A DNA stretch of 64,000 nucleotides from Promethearchaeota archaeon (GCA_030603385.1 JAUVXW010000011.1:1-64000); one strand, 5' to 3'. Numbered from the stretch's first letter, positions 1 through 7,471 are shown. Program-made: numbers and translations. Notes: generated from the letters alone by a model not told the origin.

Positions 1-345
1 AATTTCCAGAAAAAGCCTGCAATAACAATCTATGCCACAAATTGTAAGAAAAAGAAGTTTTATCAAAGTGCCTCGTGAATGATCGTGCCGTACCTCAAAA
101 TAAGGAGCAAATCCCTTTACTTTCTCTTCAATACTAGAATACTCGAATTTGGAGATAGCGACCTTCCGTGTTAACTTGGATTTTGAGATTTGGAAACAAT
201 AATAATCCCCACTACTTTCATTGTATACTTTACGATACGTTGAGTCGTCTTTATTTTTCCCCATTTCATCCTCAATTGCATTAGACGCAAAGAAACCAAC
301 TCTATTACTGCAATAATAACATCTGGGTTTATTTCGTTTGAACAT
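1..345 (-). CDS. Partial zinc-knuckle-like hypothetical protein (C-terminus outside window)
   Basis: An open frame runs from an ATG at 345-343 down to base 1 without a stop, giving 115 codons of an incomplete protein. It starts MFKRNKPRCYYCSNRVGFF, so a CxxC pair sits at residues 9-12, and further cysteines lie near residue 50 and around 103-108 (a CGIDCYC motif). This suggests a small zinc-binding fold, but I do not recognise a family. The start is supported by a Shine-Dalgarno-like GGAGAG at 350-355, four bases before the ATG, and by a TATA-like element at 381-394. No function is proposed. Confidence 0.6.
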   Translation of the reverse strand, partial: MFKRNKPRCYYCSNRVGFFASNAIEDEMGKNKDDSTYRKVYNESSGDYYCFQISKSKLTRKVAISKFEYSSIEEKVKGFAPYFEVRHDHSRGTLIKLLFLTICGIDCYCRLFLEI

Positions 346-380
346 TTTTCTCTCCGTGCATGTTTATCAATTCTTTAATT

Positions 381-394
381 ATATTTATAAATAT
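381..394. promoter_or_regulatory. Palindromic TATA-like element
   Basis: ATATTTATAAATAT is a perfect 14-base palindrome about 40 bases upstream of the ATG at 345. An archaeal TATA box here would place the minus-strand transcription start near base 360, leaving a short leader that carries the GGAGAG site. Because it is palindromic it could also drive transcription rightward into the structured element at 402-520. This is inferred from sequence and spacing only. Confidence 0.4.
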
Positions 395-401
395 AAAAAG
401 C

Positions 402-520
402 GACTCCTACCAGCAGGACCTAATAACAAGGTCAAAATTAAATAGGGGGAGGATGGCGAAAATTGAGTGTACGCACGTACACTACCAAAAGACAAAAATC
501 CAGGATATCTGGTAGGAGTC
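402..520. ncRNA. Candidate structured RNA or operator region
   Basis: This gene-free stretch is bounded by a perfect 12-bp inverted repeat, GACTCCTACCAG at 402-413 and CTGGTAGGAGTC at 509-520. Inside lie a 4-bp stem (417-420 with 430-433) and a strong hairpin, AGTGTAC at 466-472 with GTACACT at 477-483 around a GCAC loop. A competing hairpin, CCAG at 500-503 with CTGG at 509-512, would break the closing stem, so two mutually exclusive folds are possible. Runs of five T follow the closing stem on either strand. It could be a small RNA, an attenuator, or paired protein-binding sites upstream of the minus-strand gene. I do not recognise a known RNA family. The rest of 346-737 shows nothing else I can name. 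Confidence 0.35.
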
Positions 521-737
521 ATGGTTAGGTTTTTATCTTCCTTATTCTAAAGATAAATATTTTTACATTTAAATCTATTTACCGTACATTGTTTTAAATA
601 TATAAAGAAAAAAAGATCTGGATTTTTCATCTGTTCGCATTCTTATTTAAAAAAATCAAAAATGGTGGCAAATTGTTAGTTTGAACTATTAAATCGGTTA
701 ATACAAATATTCATGTAATTAATTTAGAGCTTTACTT

Positions 738-1751
738 TTATTCTATATCTAAATTCCAATTAACAGACTCTCTTAATATTTTTAAAACCTCAAGTTTTTT
801 ACCAAAATCTGGATCCTCTTTTAACATTTTCTTTACAATTTTTTTTAGAATTTTTTTAGGATCTTCCAATGGATCTTCAATATTAAAGTGTTTCTTATAT
901 AAAAGGTTTTCAAATGTATTTCTTTTAATTCCAAGGCTTTCAAGTATTTCACGTTGTTCTAATCTGTGTCTTTTATCCTTATAATTTTTATACAATCTAT
1001 TAATATATTTAATTGATTTTTCTACTATCTTTGTTGTTAATGCTCCTATTAATCCAGTGATTACACACATTAGTATAAATGAACCTGGTTCTATTGATTT
1101 TATTAACACTGGTGGAATATCTATTTCAAAAAGGTCTCCAGTAAGAATTTTTGCTAATTTTTGAAATCCTTCTATTATTTCTGTAAATTCAATCAAATTA
1201 GGAAGTTTTTCCCCATCAGTATATTCTAATCTTAGTGTGAAATTGTAATCACGTCTTTCTATATCTTTTATCTGATCCTTATAAAATCCTATAATACTTT
1301 GCGCAGATTCTCCCAAAAGAAATATTTGTGTAATTTTAATAGGATTATCAATGAGAATTAGTGTTTCTAGATACTCAAGGTTTTCTAATCCCTTAATATC
1401 TTTAATAAAATTCATACCTAAATTTAGATATTGCAATAAATTTAAAGTCTCAAAGCCTTCAATGGTGGTAATGCGATTATTCCATAAAGATAAATATTCT
1501 AAATTTTTTAGATTCTCAAGCCCTTCAATTTTCGTAATTTGATTCATAGTTAAATTTAGTGTTCTCAAGTTTGTAAGAGATTCAAGCCCTTCTATTTTGG
1601 TAATTTGATTCATAGCCAAAACTAAATGCGTTAAATTTTTTAATTTATTTAAACCAATTATTTCTGAAATGTTTTTTACATCTTCATTTATTATCTTTAA
1701 TTTACCTTCTTCTACTAAAAACTTCTCTCCTTTATATATAACATGTGTCAT
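738..1751 (-). CDS. SDS22-type leucine-rich repeat protein with a membrane segment
   Basis: The protein has 337 residues. Residues about 30-145 contain five 22-residue leucine-rich repeats of the SDS22 kind (pattern LxxLxxLxLxxNxIxxIxGL), which form a curved protein-binding surface. Around residues 222-245 a hydrophobic stretch (FILMCVITGLIGAL) is a probable membrane helix. A lysine/arginine-rich helical tail of about 90 residues follows. The likely topology is an LRR domain and a basic tail separated by one membrane pass. The start is supported by GAGGAG at 1760-1765, eight bases before the ATG. Repeats 2 and 3 are very alike, which points to recent internal duplication. The partner is unknown; LRR proteins are abundant in Asgard genomes. 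Confidence 0.75.
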   Translation of the reverse strand: MTHVIYKGEKFLVEEGKLKIINEDVKNISEIIGLNKLKNLTHLVLAMNQITKIEGLESLTNLRTLNLTMNQITKIEGLENLKNLEYLSLWNNRITTIEGFETLNLLQYLNLGMNFIKDIKGLENLEYLETLILIDNPIKITQIFLLGESAQSIIGFYKDQIKDIERRDYNFTLRLEYTDGEKLPNLIEFTEIIEGFQKLAKILTGDLFEIDIPPVLIKSIEPGSFILMCVITGLIGALTTKIVEKSIKYINRLYKNYKDKRHRLEQREILESLGIKRNTFENLLYKKHFNIEDPLEDPKKILKKIVKKMLKEDPDFGKKLEVLKILRESVNWNLDIE

Positions 1752-1759
1752 TGATCCCG

Positions 1760-1765
1760 CTCCTC
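1760..1765 (-). promoter_or_regulatory. Ribosome binding site of the LRR gene
   Basis: On the minus strand GAGGAG lies eight bases upstream of the ATG at 1751. It is one of the clearer Shine-Dalgarno sites in the window and fixes the start of the LRR protein. Confidence 0.55.
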
Positions 1766-1835
1766 AAGTAATTTAATTAATATCTATTCAACCGTAATTT
1801 TTATATTTTGCGTAGATTAATGGATTAAATATCAA

Positions 1836-2474
1836 TTATTTTATCAAATTCAAAATATAATGATACCACTCAGTTTTCGTTTTGAAACCTTTTTTTAGCC
1901 AAGTTCTTAGAAGAAATAATATGAAGAACGGGAAATTTTCCTTAATAAAATGACTTAAAATTTGTTCCATTGTAGAGTGAGGATATAGATATTCCTCCTT
2001 TATATTGATAGGTTTTATGTTTTCGGGGTGAGCGATGTTGTTTCTATAGGTGAAACTAAGATTAATGAAATATTCAAGATCTGCTTTAGTTTTAAATTCT
2101 TTGAGTGAAGCCGCTAGCGGATATTTATTTTGGAAAATATATTGCCAATATTCCTTTTGATCCTGATATATTTCTAAAAATACTTTTGTGCATGGCACCC
2201 TTTTATTATGCTTAGTTACATCGTTCGTTATAGTAAATTTTATCTTATGGGTATTTAATGATTTATAGACATCGCGCTGATACAATAATCCTTCAAAAGT
2301 AGATATTAGAAGAAAATTTTGTATTAGATCATAAGGGATATTAATGAAGGTTCTTAATACTTCTAAGGCATATCTAAAAATATCATTCTCTTGTAGAGAT
2401 GTAGCACTGTGATAGAAATTATTATAGAAATCAGTTGATAGGAAACAGCTCTTTTCACCTTTGAATAGTTTCAT
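1836..2474 (-). CDS. HEPN-motif protein, possible ribonuclease
   Basis: The protein has 212 residues and is mostly alpha-helical. Around residues 143-152 it carries YRNNIAHPE, which contains R-N-x3-H. That is the Rx4H signature of HEPN domains, with the typical Asn after the Arg and a following Pro-Glu. HEPN proteins include many RNA-cleaving toxins and defence nucleases as well as non-catalytic versions. The remaining sequence fits a helical bundle with long hydrophobic helices near residues 35-65 and 175-200. An in-frame stop four codons upstream of the ATG at 2474 limits any N-terminal extension. No nucleotidyltransferase partner of the MNT/HEPN type is adjacent. The gene lies 84 bases upstream of the LRR gene on the same strand, so cotranscription is possible. 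The motif is seen; RNase activity is inferred. Confidence 0.6.
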   Translation of the reverse strand: MKLFKGEKSCFLSTDFYNNFYHSATSLQENDIFRYALEVLRTFINIPYDLIQNFLLISTFEGLLYQRDVYKSLNTHKIKFTITNDVTKHNKRVPCTKVFLEIYQDQKEYWQYIFQNKYPLAASLKEFKTKADLEYFINLSFTYRNNIAHPENIKPINIKEEYLYPHSTMEQILSHFIKENFPFFILFLLRTWLKKGFKTKTEWYHYILNLIK

Positions 2475-2478
2475 CGAA

Positions 2479-2718
2479 GTGAAGAATTATGGGAATAAAA
2501 CAATCTCGAAAGATGATGTTGAGAGGGTAATTGTGTATAAAAAGCAGAGTGAGATCGTTATTGCTAAAGATAGCTTAGAAGTAAATAAGTCGTTGAAAAT
2601 TGAAAGCTAAAAATATTTTAATTTGAAGAATAATTTCATATTCGATGAGAACAGAAAGTGTAAAGAGCAAATCTTAATAAGGGTATTGGACTATTTTAAT
2701 GTGAATAACGTAAGGTGA
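2479..2718 (+). pseudogene. Decayed ORF with internal stop
   Basis: One reading frame runs from a GTG at 2479 to TGA at 2716-2718 and is broken by TAA at 2608-2610. Both halves have protein-like composition: the first includes DDVERVIVYKKQSEIVI and the second FIFDENRKCKEQILIRVLDY. The first motif loosely resembles the end of a serine-recombinase-type protein, but that likeness is weak and unverified. The simplest reading is a remnant of a longer gene. It fills most of the gap between the HEPN gene and the small plus-strand ORFs. Confidence 0.3.
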
Positions 2719-2764
2719 ATCCATTATTCCCTGTTTTTTCGAAAAGGTAAGAATTAAACAATTA

Positions 2765-2938
2765 ATGCGAACACTTAAAGATATCTCTCAAGAACAGATC
2801 TATCAAGAGCTCCTTAAAGAAAATAGTGATGATGAGCTTCATGAAATGGAAGAAAATGAGCTGTTGCTCTTAATTCTTGAAGTCTTAAAGCGAATCAAAA
2901 AAAAGATGAGAAAGGAAGTAAAACTTATCTATATTTAA
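2765..2938 (+). CDS. Small charged helical protein (57 aa)
   Basis: An ATG-initiated ORF of 57 codons starts MRTLKDISQEQIYQELLKEN. Acidic helices are followed by a leucine-rich run (ENELLLLILEVLKRI) and a basic end (KKKMRKEVK). It is predicted to be a single long amphipathic helix or helical hairpin. It ends 14 bases before the next small ORF (2953), which suggests a two-gene unit. The length is close to what chance allows in A+T-rich DNA, so expression is uncertain. The composition and the spacing to the next ORF favour a real gene. Confidence 0.4.
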   Translation: MRTLKDISQEQIYQELLKENSDDELHEMEENELLLLILEVLKRIKKKMRKEVKLIYI

Positions 2939-2952
2939 TCTGTGAGAATGTT

Positions 2953-3162
2953 ATGCACCAATATAAAATTAATGAATATTTAGAACTAAGGCTGGAAGGG
3001 AACACTACAAATATTTATGTAAGGGGCAAGTTGTTTAGACAATGTAAATATTTACTTCTTAATATCTCTGAAGATAAAATTGAAGAGTATAAGGAAATCG
3101 AATCTATAGATGAGGCAGGAAAAACCTTAGACCATTTCTTAAGTTCAATTAAGAATCCCTAA
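2953..3162 (+). CDS. Small protein resembling an Asgard LRR N-terminal module
   Basis: The 69-residue protein starts MHQYKINEYLELRLEGNTT, followed by NIYVRGKLFRQCKYLLLNI. From memory, a short module of the form (INEYlxLkLE-xxxTNIYVxGxxFxQCKyLLLNI) occurs at the start of many Lokiarchaeal leucine-rich repeat proteins. Here the ORF stops right after the module, so it may be a free-standing copy or the truncated front of a lost LRR protein. Its 3' end overlaps the convergent dsRBD gene by 18 bases. It follows the 57-residue ORF by 14 bases. The module match is recollection; its function is unknown. Confidence 0.5.
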   Translation: MHQYKINEYLELRLEGNTTNIYVRGKLFRQCKYLLLNISEDKIEEYKEIESIDEAGKTLDHFLSSIKNP

Positions 3163-3342
3163 AGCTTCACACATCTTTTTAGCAGCATCATTTTCTGCTG
3201 ACTTTTTGCTTTTTCCATTACCTATTATTGTATTTTGGACATTTTTAAAGATTTCTTGAAAAGAATTTGCATTATTACCTGGTTTAATAATTAATTTTAT
3301 AATATAACTAGGTGCATGATTTGGGCCACTTTTATTTATCAT
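3145..3342 (-). CDS. Minimal double-stranded RNA-binding domain protein
   Basis: The 65-residue protein is almost entirely a dsRBD. GPNHAPSYIIKLIIKP matches the beta1-beta2 start (GPxH motif), NTIIGNGKSKKSAENDAAKK matches beta3 and the loop that contacts the phosphates (GxGxSKKxAExxAA), and a final helix MCEALGI follows. The usual first helix before GPxH is missing from the ORF. The 14 codons upstream up to an in-frame stop do not look like it and have no better start. Stand-alone dsRBDs are common in eukaryotes and as an RNase III module in bacteria, and I would not expect one in an archaeon. It starts four bases from the divergent phosphoesterase gene and overlaps the convergent 69-residue ORF. 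Confidence 0.7.
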   Translation of the reverse strand: MINKSGPNHAPSYIIKLIIKPGNNANSFQEIFKNVQNTIIGNGKSKKSAENDAAKKMCEALGILN

Positions 3343-3346
3343 AATA

Positions 3347-5644
3347 ATGACAAAAAAGTTTAAAAATCCTATGTTGAAATATAATTATATGGAGCAAAAT
3401 AAAGACGATATCGTTATTATGTTCATTTCTGATCTTCATTTTAATCATAAACAAGATAATGACCCAAACGATTTTTATTTTTGTCAGCGCAAGATATGTT
3501 TAGACAACCTTTTAGATTTTTTAACAAAGATTAAACTTGATTGGAAACCAGATATTCTTTCTGTTGTGGGAGATCTTGCATATTATGGAATAAAAAAAGA
3601 TTATGATTATGCACTTACATGGCTTAAAAAAATACAGAAAATTCTAGGAATAACTTCACAAAATCTTTTATTATGTACAGGAAATCATGATAGGGATCGT
3701 AATAAATGTAAAGATATAAAATATTGTAAGGATAGGAATGAAGCGAATAGCCTTATATCGTTAAATTATATTTCCAATTTATTCTGTGGATTTGGAGATT
3801 TTATCAATTTTAAAAAAAATGAATTAAAAATAGTCCCAAACAAATTTGGATCAAGATCTGGTTCTTTCTATGAAAATTATTTATTTGGGTCAAAAACAAT
3901 TGAAGACATAAACTTTGTTGAATTAAATTCGTCATGGTTTAGCAAATCAAATGAAGATTTTGGTAAATTATATCTGGGGAAAAAATTATTACACACATTA
4001 AATGCTCATAATCAAATTCAAAATAGAAATAATTCAAATCAATTAAGTGTAGTGATTTTCCACCATCCTCCACATTGGTTCGGAGATTATAATGAATTTT
4101 ATAATGATTTTGAATATATCAACGAAAAATGTCAGGTAGTCGTAACTGGACATGAGCATAAAGCTAGTTCTTTGATTAACTGTCAAACAAAAACATTACA
4201 AATACGATTAGGATCAACATACTCTAATTACATGAGTAAGAACTCTTTTTATTTATTAAGAATATCAAAAGATATTAATTTTTTAGAATTACAGCAAGTA
4301 AAATGGGATCCATATAGTGAAAAATGGGAAATAAATTATCAAAATGAATACTGTGGTTATTATCGATCCCCCAATCCTGAGAATTATACAACAGCTCAAA
4401 TAGAAAAATTGATAAAAAAAGAACTTTCATTAGAAGAAAATAAACACGCTAATGAATTTTTAAAGAGAGTCTTACCTCAGTTAAAAAATATTGGACCTAT
4501 TCCTTTAGAAGTGATAAAATCATCAATTTTTCCAACAGTTACAAAAGAAAAAGGAATAAATGAATTCATACCAGATCAAGATTACATATTCCGTTATGTT
4601 CATTTAGGATTTATTAATGATAAAAAACCAGAACAAATTATGCCTCGTTTCTTTTCCTTTTTAAATGGCTCTATGTCAATTGCATGGTCGAAATATATAT
4701 CTGCAGAGGAGTTATTTGAGCAATTAAAAGAAAAGAAAAATGAGTATGGTATTCTTAGAATGAAAGTTAGTCAATTAAGAGAAATAAAGGAATTAGAAGT
4801 ATCCCATACTCCAACACCAGAAAACAAATCTCATGCTTTAATCACGATCAAGTCTCATGAACCAAAGAGCACTCAAATTCTTATTAGAGTTAACCTCGCA
4901 AAAATTGCAGAATGGGCTATAAAACCAGTAGTAAAAAAACCAATTCAGATCGTTATTACCTGTATTGGTTGTGATGAAAAGGAATTACTTGAAAAAATTA
5001 TTAGTATAATAAATTCTAGTCAAAAATCGTTTGAATACACGATTTTCTCATCGCTAAAAAGTGAAAATTATCGAAATAGAAAGGAATATTTTACAACTAA
5101 TGAAATCTTTAATTTACTAAGAGATTTACGGAAACAGCTTTCTGGAAATAAGTCCAATATTATTGGTCTATGCAAATTAAGACTAAATGGAGAGACATAT
5201 TCTAATCTATTTAGCTCTCTTGAAGAAAAGGAAGGGCGTTTTACGGGTCTTGGTGTAATAACTCTTTATCAGTTAACTAAACTTTTGGATAAAATTCCTA
5301 TAGAGGTCTACTTGTTATACCGATTTATTGATTATGGATTTCGATTAATAATTGGCCATGCCATGGGACATACTGAACCAGAGCATCGATTTTGTTTTTA
5401 TGATCTAAAAACTACCAAAAAAGACATAAATGTTATCTTAAAGAATGGTATTTTGTGTGAAAAATGTACAGGAAAGCTTAAAAGTAAATTTCGTTCAGAT
5501 CAATTAGCTGAATTTTATAATCTTCTTGAAAAAATTGTTTTAATTGCAAAATCTTCTAATCCAAAAGCAAATTTTTTAGATTTATACAACAATTGTATCT
5601 CAAAATCAGAATTTAAGCAAATCGCTTGGTCAAATACCATATGA
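3347..5644 (+). CDS. Calcineurin-like metallophosphoesterase with large C-terminal extension
   Basis: The protein has 765 residues. Residues about 20-320 form a metallophosphoesterase with all the expected dimetal motifs: SDLHF (D-x-H), GDLAYYG (GD), GNHDR (GNHD), FHHPP and GHEHK (GHxH). The family hydrolyses phosphomono- or diesters, including nucleic acid and nucleotide substrates. About 440 further residues do not belong to that fold. They include a helical middle and a C-terminal part with HAMGHTEPEH, then CFYDL, then a CEKC pair, which together look like a metal-binding site. That spacing (His residues, CxFDxxxxKxDI, CxxC) makes me suspect a conflict-type domain, possibly peptidase-like, but I cannot name it. 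The ATG lies four bases from the divergent dsRBD start, so the two genes' promoters must lie inside each other's coding sequence or leaders are absent. Confidence 0.75.
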   Translation: MTKKFKNPMLKYNYMEQNKDDIVIMFISDLHFNHKQDNDPNDFYFCQRKICLDNLLDFLTKIKLDWKPDILSVVGDLAYYGIKKDYDYALTWLKKIQKILGITSQNLLLCTGNHDRDRNKCKDIKYCKDRNEANSLISLNYISNLFCGFGDFINFKKNELKIVPNKFGSRSGSFYENYLFGSKTIEDINFVELNSSWFSKSNEDFGKLYLGKKLLHTLNAHNQIQNRNNSNQLSVVIFHHPPHWFGDYNEFYNDFEYINEKCQVVVTGHEHKASSLINCQTKTLQIRLGSTYSNYMSKNSFYLLRISKDINFLELQQVKWDPYSEKWEINYQNEYCGYYRSPNPENYTTAQIEKLIKKELSLEENKHANEFLKRVLPQLKNIGPIPLEVIKSSIFPTVTKEKGINEFIPDQDYIFRYVHLGFINDKKPEQIMPRFFSFLNGSMSIAWSKYISAEELFEQLKEKKNEYGILRMKVSQLREIKELEVSHTPTPENKSHALITIKSHEPKSTQILIRVNLAKIAEWAIKPVVKKPIQIVITCIGCDEKELLEKIISIINSSQKSFEYTIFSSLKSENYRNRKEYFTTNEIFNLLRDLRKQLSGNKSNIIGLCKLRLNGETYSNLFSSLEEKEGRFTGLGVITLYQLTKLLDKIPIEVYLLYRFIDYGFRLIIGHAMGHTEPEHRFCFYDLKTTKKDINVILKNGILCEKCTGKLKSKFRSDQLAEFYNLLEKIVLIAKSSNPKANFLDLYNNCISKSEFKQIAWSNTI

Positions 5645-5657
5645 GAATAAAACAAAA

Positions 5658-5720
5658 CTCTGGGCACCTTGCAAAAAAGGTAAGAAAGAAAGAGCAGAGT
5701 AATTTTCATTACTCCCAGAG
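5658..5720 (+). ncRNA. Candidate multi-stem RNA element
   Basis: Just after the phosphoesterase stop lie nested inverted repeats. The outer stem is CTCTGGG at 5658-5664 with CCCAGAG at 5714-5720. Inside are hairpins ACCTT at 5666-5670 with AAGGT at 5677-5681, and AGTAA at 5698-5702 with TTACT at 5709-5713. Together they form a plausible three-way junction of 63 bases. No T-run follows, so it is not a simple archaeal terminator. It could be a processed 3' RNA element or chance. The remainder of 5721-5846 holds only a promoter-like sequence. Confidence 0.3.
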
Positions 5721-5790
5721 GGGCGATAAGGTAATCCACAAAAATGAGGTTATGAGAAAAATAGTGATCGTCTTTACATTCGATATTAAC

Positions 5791-5800
5791 TATTTAAATA
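5791..5800 (+). promoter_or_regulatory. TATA-like element before the GTG-started ORF
   Basis: TATTTAAATA lies 47 bases upstream of the GTG at 5847, which would give a leader of about 20 bases. That leader ends in AGGGGATT directly before the start and could act as a ribosome binding site. Confidence 0.3.
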
Positions 5801-5846
5801 CCACATAAAATTCTTCTTTTAAATGCAGTCAAGTTATTAGGGGATT

Positions 5847-6908
5847 GTGACTTCAGAAGCAAAAGACGTCTATGAGCCGGATCAAAAATATAAGAAATCT
5901 TTACCCTTAGTCAAAACACAAAAATCTGAATATAACGGACAAAAATGTAGTCATTGTGGTAAGCGGATAAAGGTTACCGATCGTTTCTGTGGATTAAGCT
6001 ACGAAAGAACCGATCATATTACTCATCAAAGGTTATATTATTACCAACAGGCAATGTATTCTATTTATAAGTTTGTAAAGACAACTTATGATTTAATCCC
6101 CCAAACTTCTAAAGGTGGAGCACTTTTTAAGAAAGATTATTTCCTTGATTTTGCTTCACCATCGATAGAAAGCATGACTTTGATTCAATCTTTTGAAAAA
6201 GCTGGAAGACCACCATTACCTACTGAATATATCGCAAATGGTTATGATTACAATTATTGGTCAACAAAAATCAATTATGCTTTCCAAAAGGTATTTCATT
6301 TATGTAAATTTAGGGGATTTGATCCATTTTTCAGACCACTCCAAGATGGAGAAACACTTGACAGACATCATTTCAGAGTCTTTCCATTTAGGAAAATGTC
6401 TTCTCATGTCCGAGACTTTGTTATGACAACACAAAGCTATCATAAAGCAGATTTTGAACAACTTTATAAGGAGATGGGATGGCTTCAAGCAGAAGCTTAT
6501 GTCGAAGCTCTTATAGGAACTATTGAAGAACTTGACGGTTTAAGAGAGCATGGTAAAATCAAACAAATCACCGAACAGGATTTAATCAATGCCCTGAAAC
6601 ATAATTTCGGTGCTGAATGGAGAGATCCATATAATAGAATACTAGAAAAGAATGATGGCGATTTAGAGGAAGCTATTAAGGTTTTTAATGAGAGGGGAAA
6701 AGAAATTCAAAATAATGGGTATTCGGGATTTCTAGAAGTTGATTTTAATTCAGCTTATACAAAACAGCTCAGTTTAGTAAATAAAATTCAATTAGCAAAG
6801 GTATTAGGAGTTATAGCTAGTAAAGAAGATTTTCTTATTTTTGATGAAATGTTTCCAGGAATGCTACCACTACCAAGGAACTTCGCAAGAATAACTAATT
6901 TCATATAA
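5847..6908 (+). CDS. Hypothetical protein with N-terminal zinc-finger-like motif
   Basis: The protein has 353 residues and starts at GTG, preceded by AGGGGATT; the next Met is at residue 69. Residues 34-48 read CSHCGKRIKVTDRFC, a CxxC plus a third cysteine of the zinc-ribbon or zinc-knuckle type. The fourth ligand may be one of the nearby histidines. The rest is helical and rich in aromatic residues, with a His-rich patch (LDRHHFRVFPF) near residue 170 and a charged helical region at 215-300. I do not recognise the family. Composition matches its neighbours and the frame is intact. It stands alone between the phosphoesterase and the zinc-finger ORF at 7.0 kb, on the same strand as both. Confidence 0.6.
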   Translation: MTSEAKDVYEPDQKYKKSLPLVKTQKSEYNGQKCSHCGKRIKVTDRFCGLSYERTDHITHQRLYYYQQAMYSIYKFVKTTYDLIPQTSKGGALFKKDYFLDFASPSIESMTLIQSFEKAGRPPLPTEYIANGYDYNYWSTKINYAFQKVFHLCKFRGFDPFFRPLQDGETLDRHHFRVFPFRKMSSHVRDFVMTTQSYHKADFEQLYKEMGWLQAEAYVEALIGTIEELDGLREHGKIKQITEQDLINALKHNFGAEWRDPYNRILEKNDGDLEEAIKVFNERGKEIQNNGYSGFLEVDFNSAYTKQLSLVNKIQLAKVLGVIASKEDFLIFDEMFPGMLPLPRNFARITNFI

Positions 6909-7003
6909 ACATGGATATTATAAAATTAAAACACACGTAAAATATATATTTGGAATTTTTTTCTTTTATTATAATATATACATCTTGTAAGGTTTATATT
7001 TTT

Positions 7004-7381
7004 TTGAAGACAAAGAGATTAATACAAATAAAAGATCCATTATTAAGAAAAATACGCTTAGGGCTTCGCCAGATTCTTTTAAATGAATCTAAAAAGAGAT
7101 TAAATCTCTTACATGATAAAAGAAGAGATCTACAAGATAGTCAAGAATTAAATCAGTTAAGTTATGATGAATATATACACTTAGTTAATCCAATTGTTGA
7201 AAAAGTAAATAAAATTCGAATAGAATTATCATCTTCAATAGTTGTGTGTGCAATTTGTCGAGATATCGAAGGGGACCGTGTTTTTAGTCCTAAAGATAAA
7301 ATCTGGTATTGTCCTAAATGCTATGCAATTCTCGAGAAATCTTATAAGAAGGAGATTGAAGCTCTCGGGAAAATCAATTAA
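7004..7381 (+). CDS. Zinc-finger hypothetical protein, paralogue of the ORF at 18.7 kb
   Basis: I place the start at TTG 7004, giving 125 residues. The frame is open from 6950, but that extra stretch is A+T-only, promoter-like sequence (ATAATATATA) and encodes an unlikely hydrophobic leader. The N-terminal half is a basic coiled-coil-like helix (LRKIRLGLRQILLNESKKRL). The C-terminal half carries CAIC, then about 19 residues on WYCPKC, a four-cysteine finger. The order LRK(I/V)R..LR..L, helix, CxxC, (F/Y)xPKxKxWxCxxC is shared with the protein at 18727-19284, so the two are paralogues. The copy here lacks the DUF2695 tail. Function is unknown; a nucleic acid- or protein-binding finger is plausible. 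Confidence 0.6.
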   Translation: MKTKRLIQIKDPLLRKIRLGLRQILLNESKKRLNLLHDKRRDLQDSQELNQLSYDEYIHLVNPIVEKVNKIRIELSSSIVVCAICRDIEGDRVFSPKDKIWYCPKCYAILEKSYKKEIEALGKIN

Positions 7382-7471
7382 TCTTTAATTTACTTTTATT
7401 TTCAAACCACAAATTTTAATTAAGTGTGCTGTTTTATGTACTTAAACATAATAATTATAAGTGAATATTTT

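Noticed and set aside
1480..1620. Repeated bases in the LRR gene as a mobile repeat
   Set aside because: The similarity is explained by duplicated leucine-rich repeat units in frame.
5515..5808. Short frames on both strands after the phosphoesterase
   Set aside because: They run through the end of a real gene and through inverted repeats, and lack protein-like composition.
6950..7003. Earlier TTG start for the zinc-finger ORF
   Set aside because: The added segment is pure promoter-like A/T sequence, and the paralogue at 18.7 kb has no matching extension.
7424..7471. Upstream GTG start for the proteasome subunit
   Set aside because: It adds a hydrophobic 16-residue leader from A/T-rich sequence; family similarity starts at the ATG at 7472.
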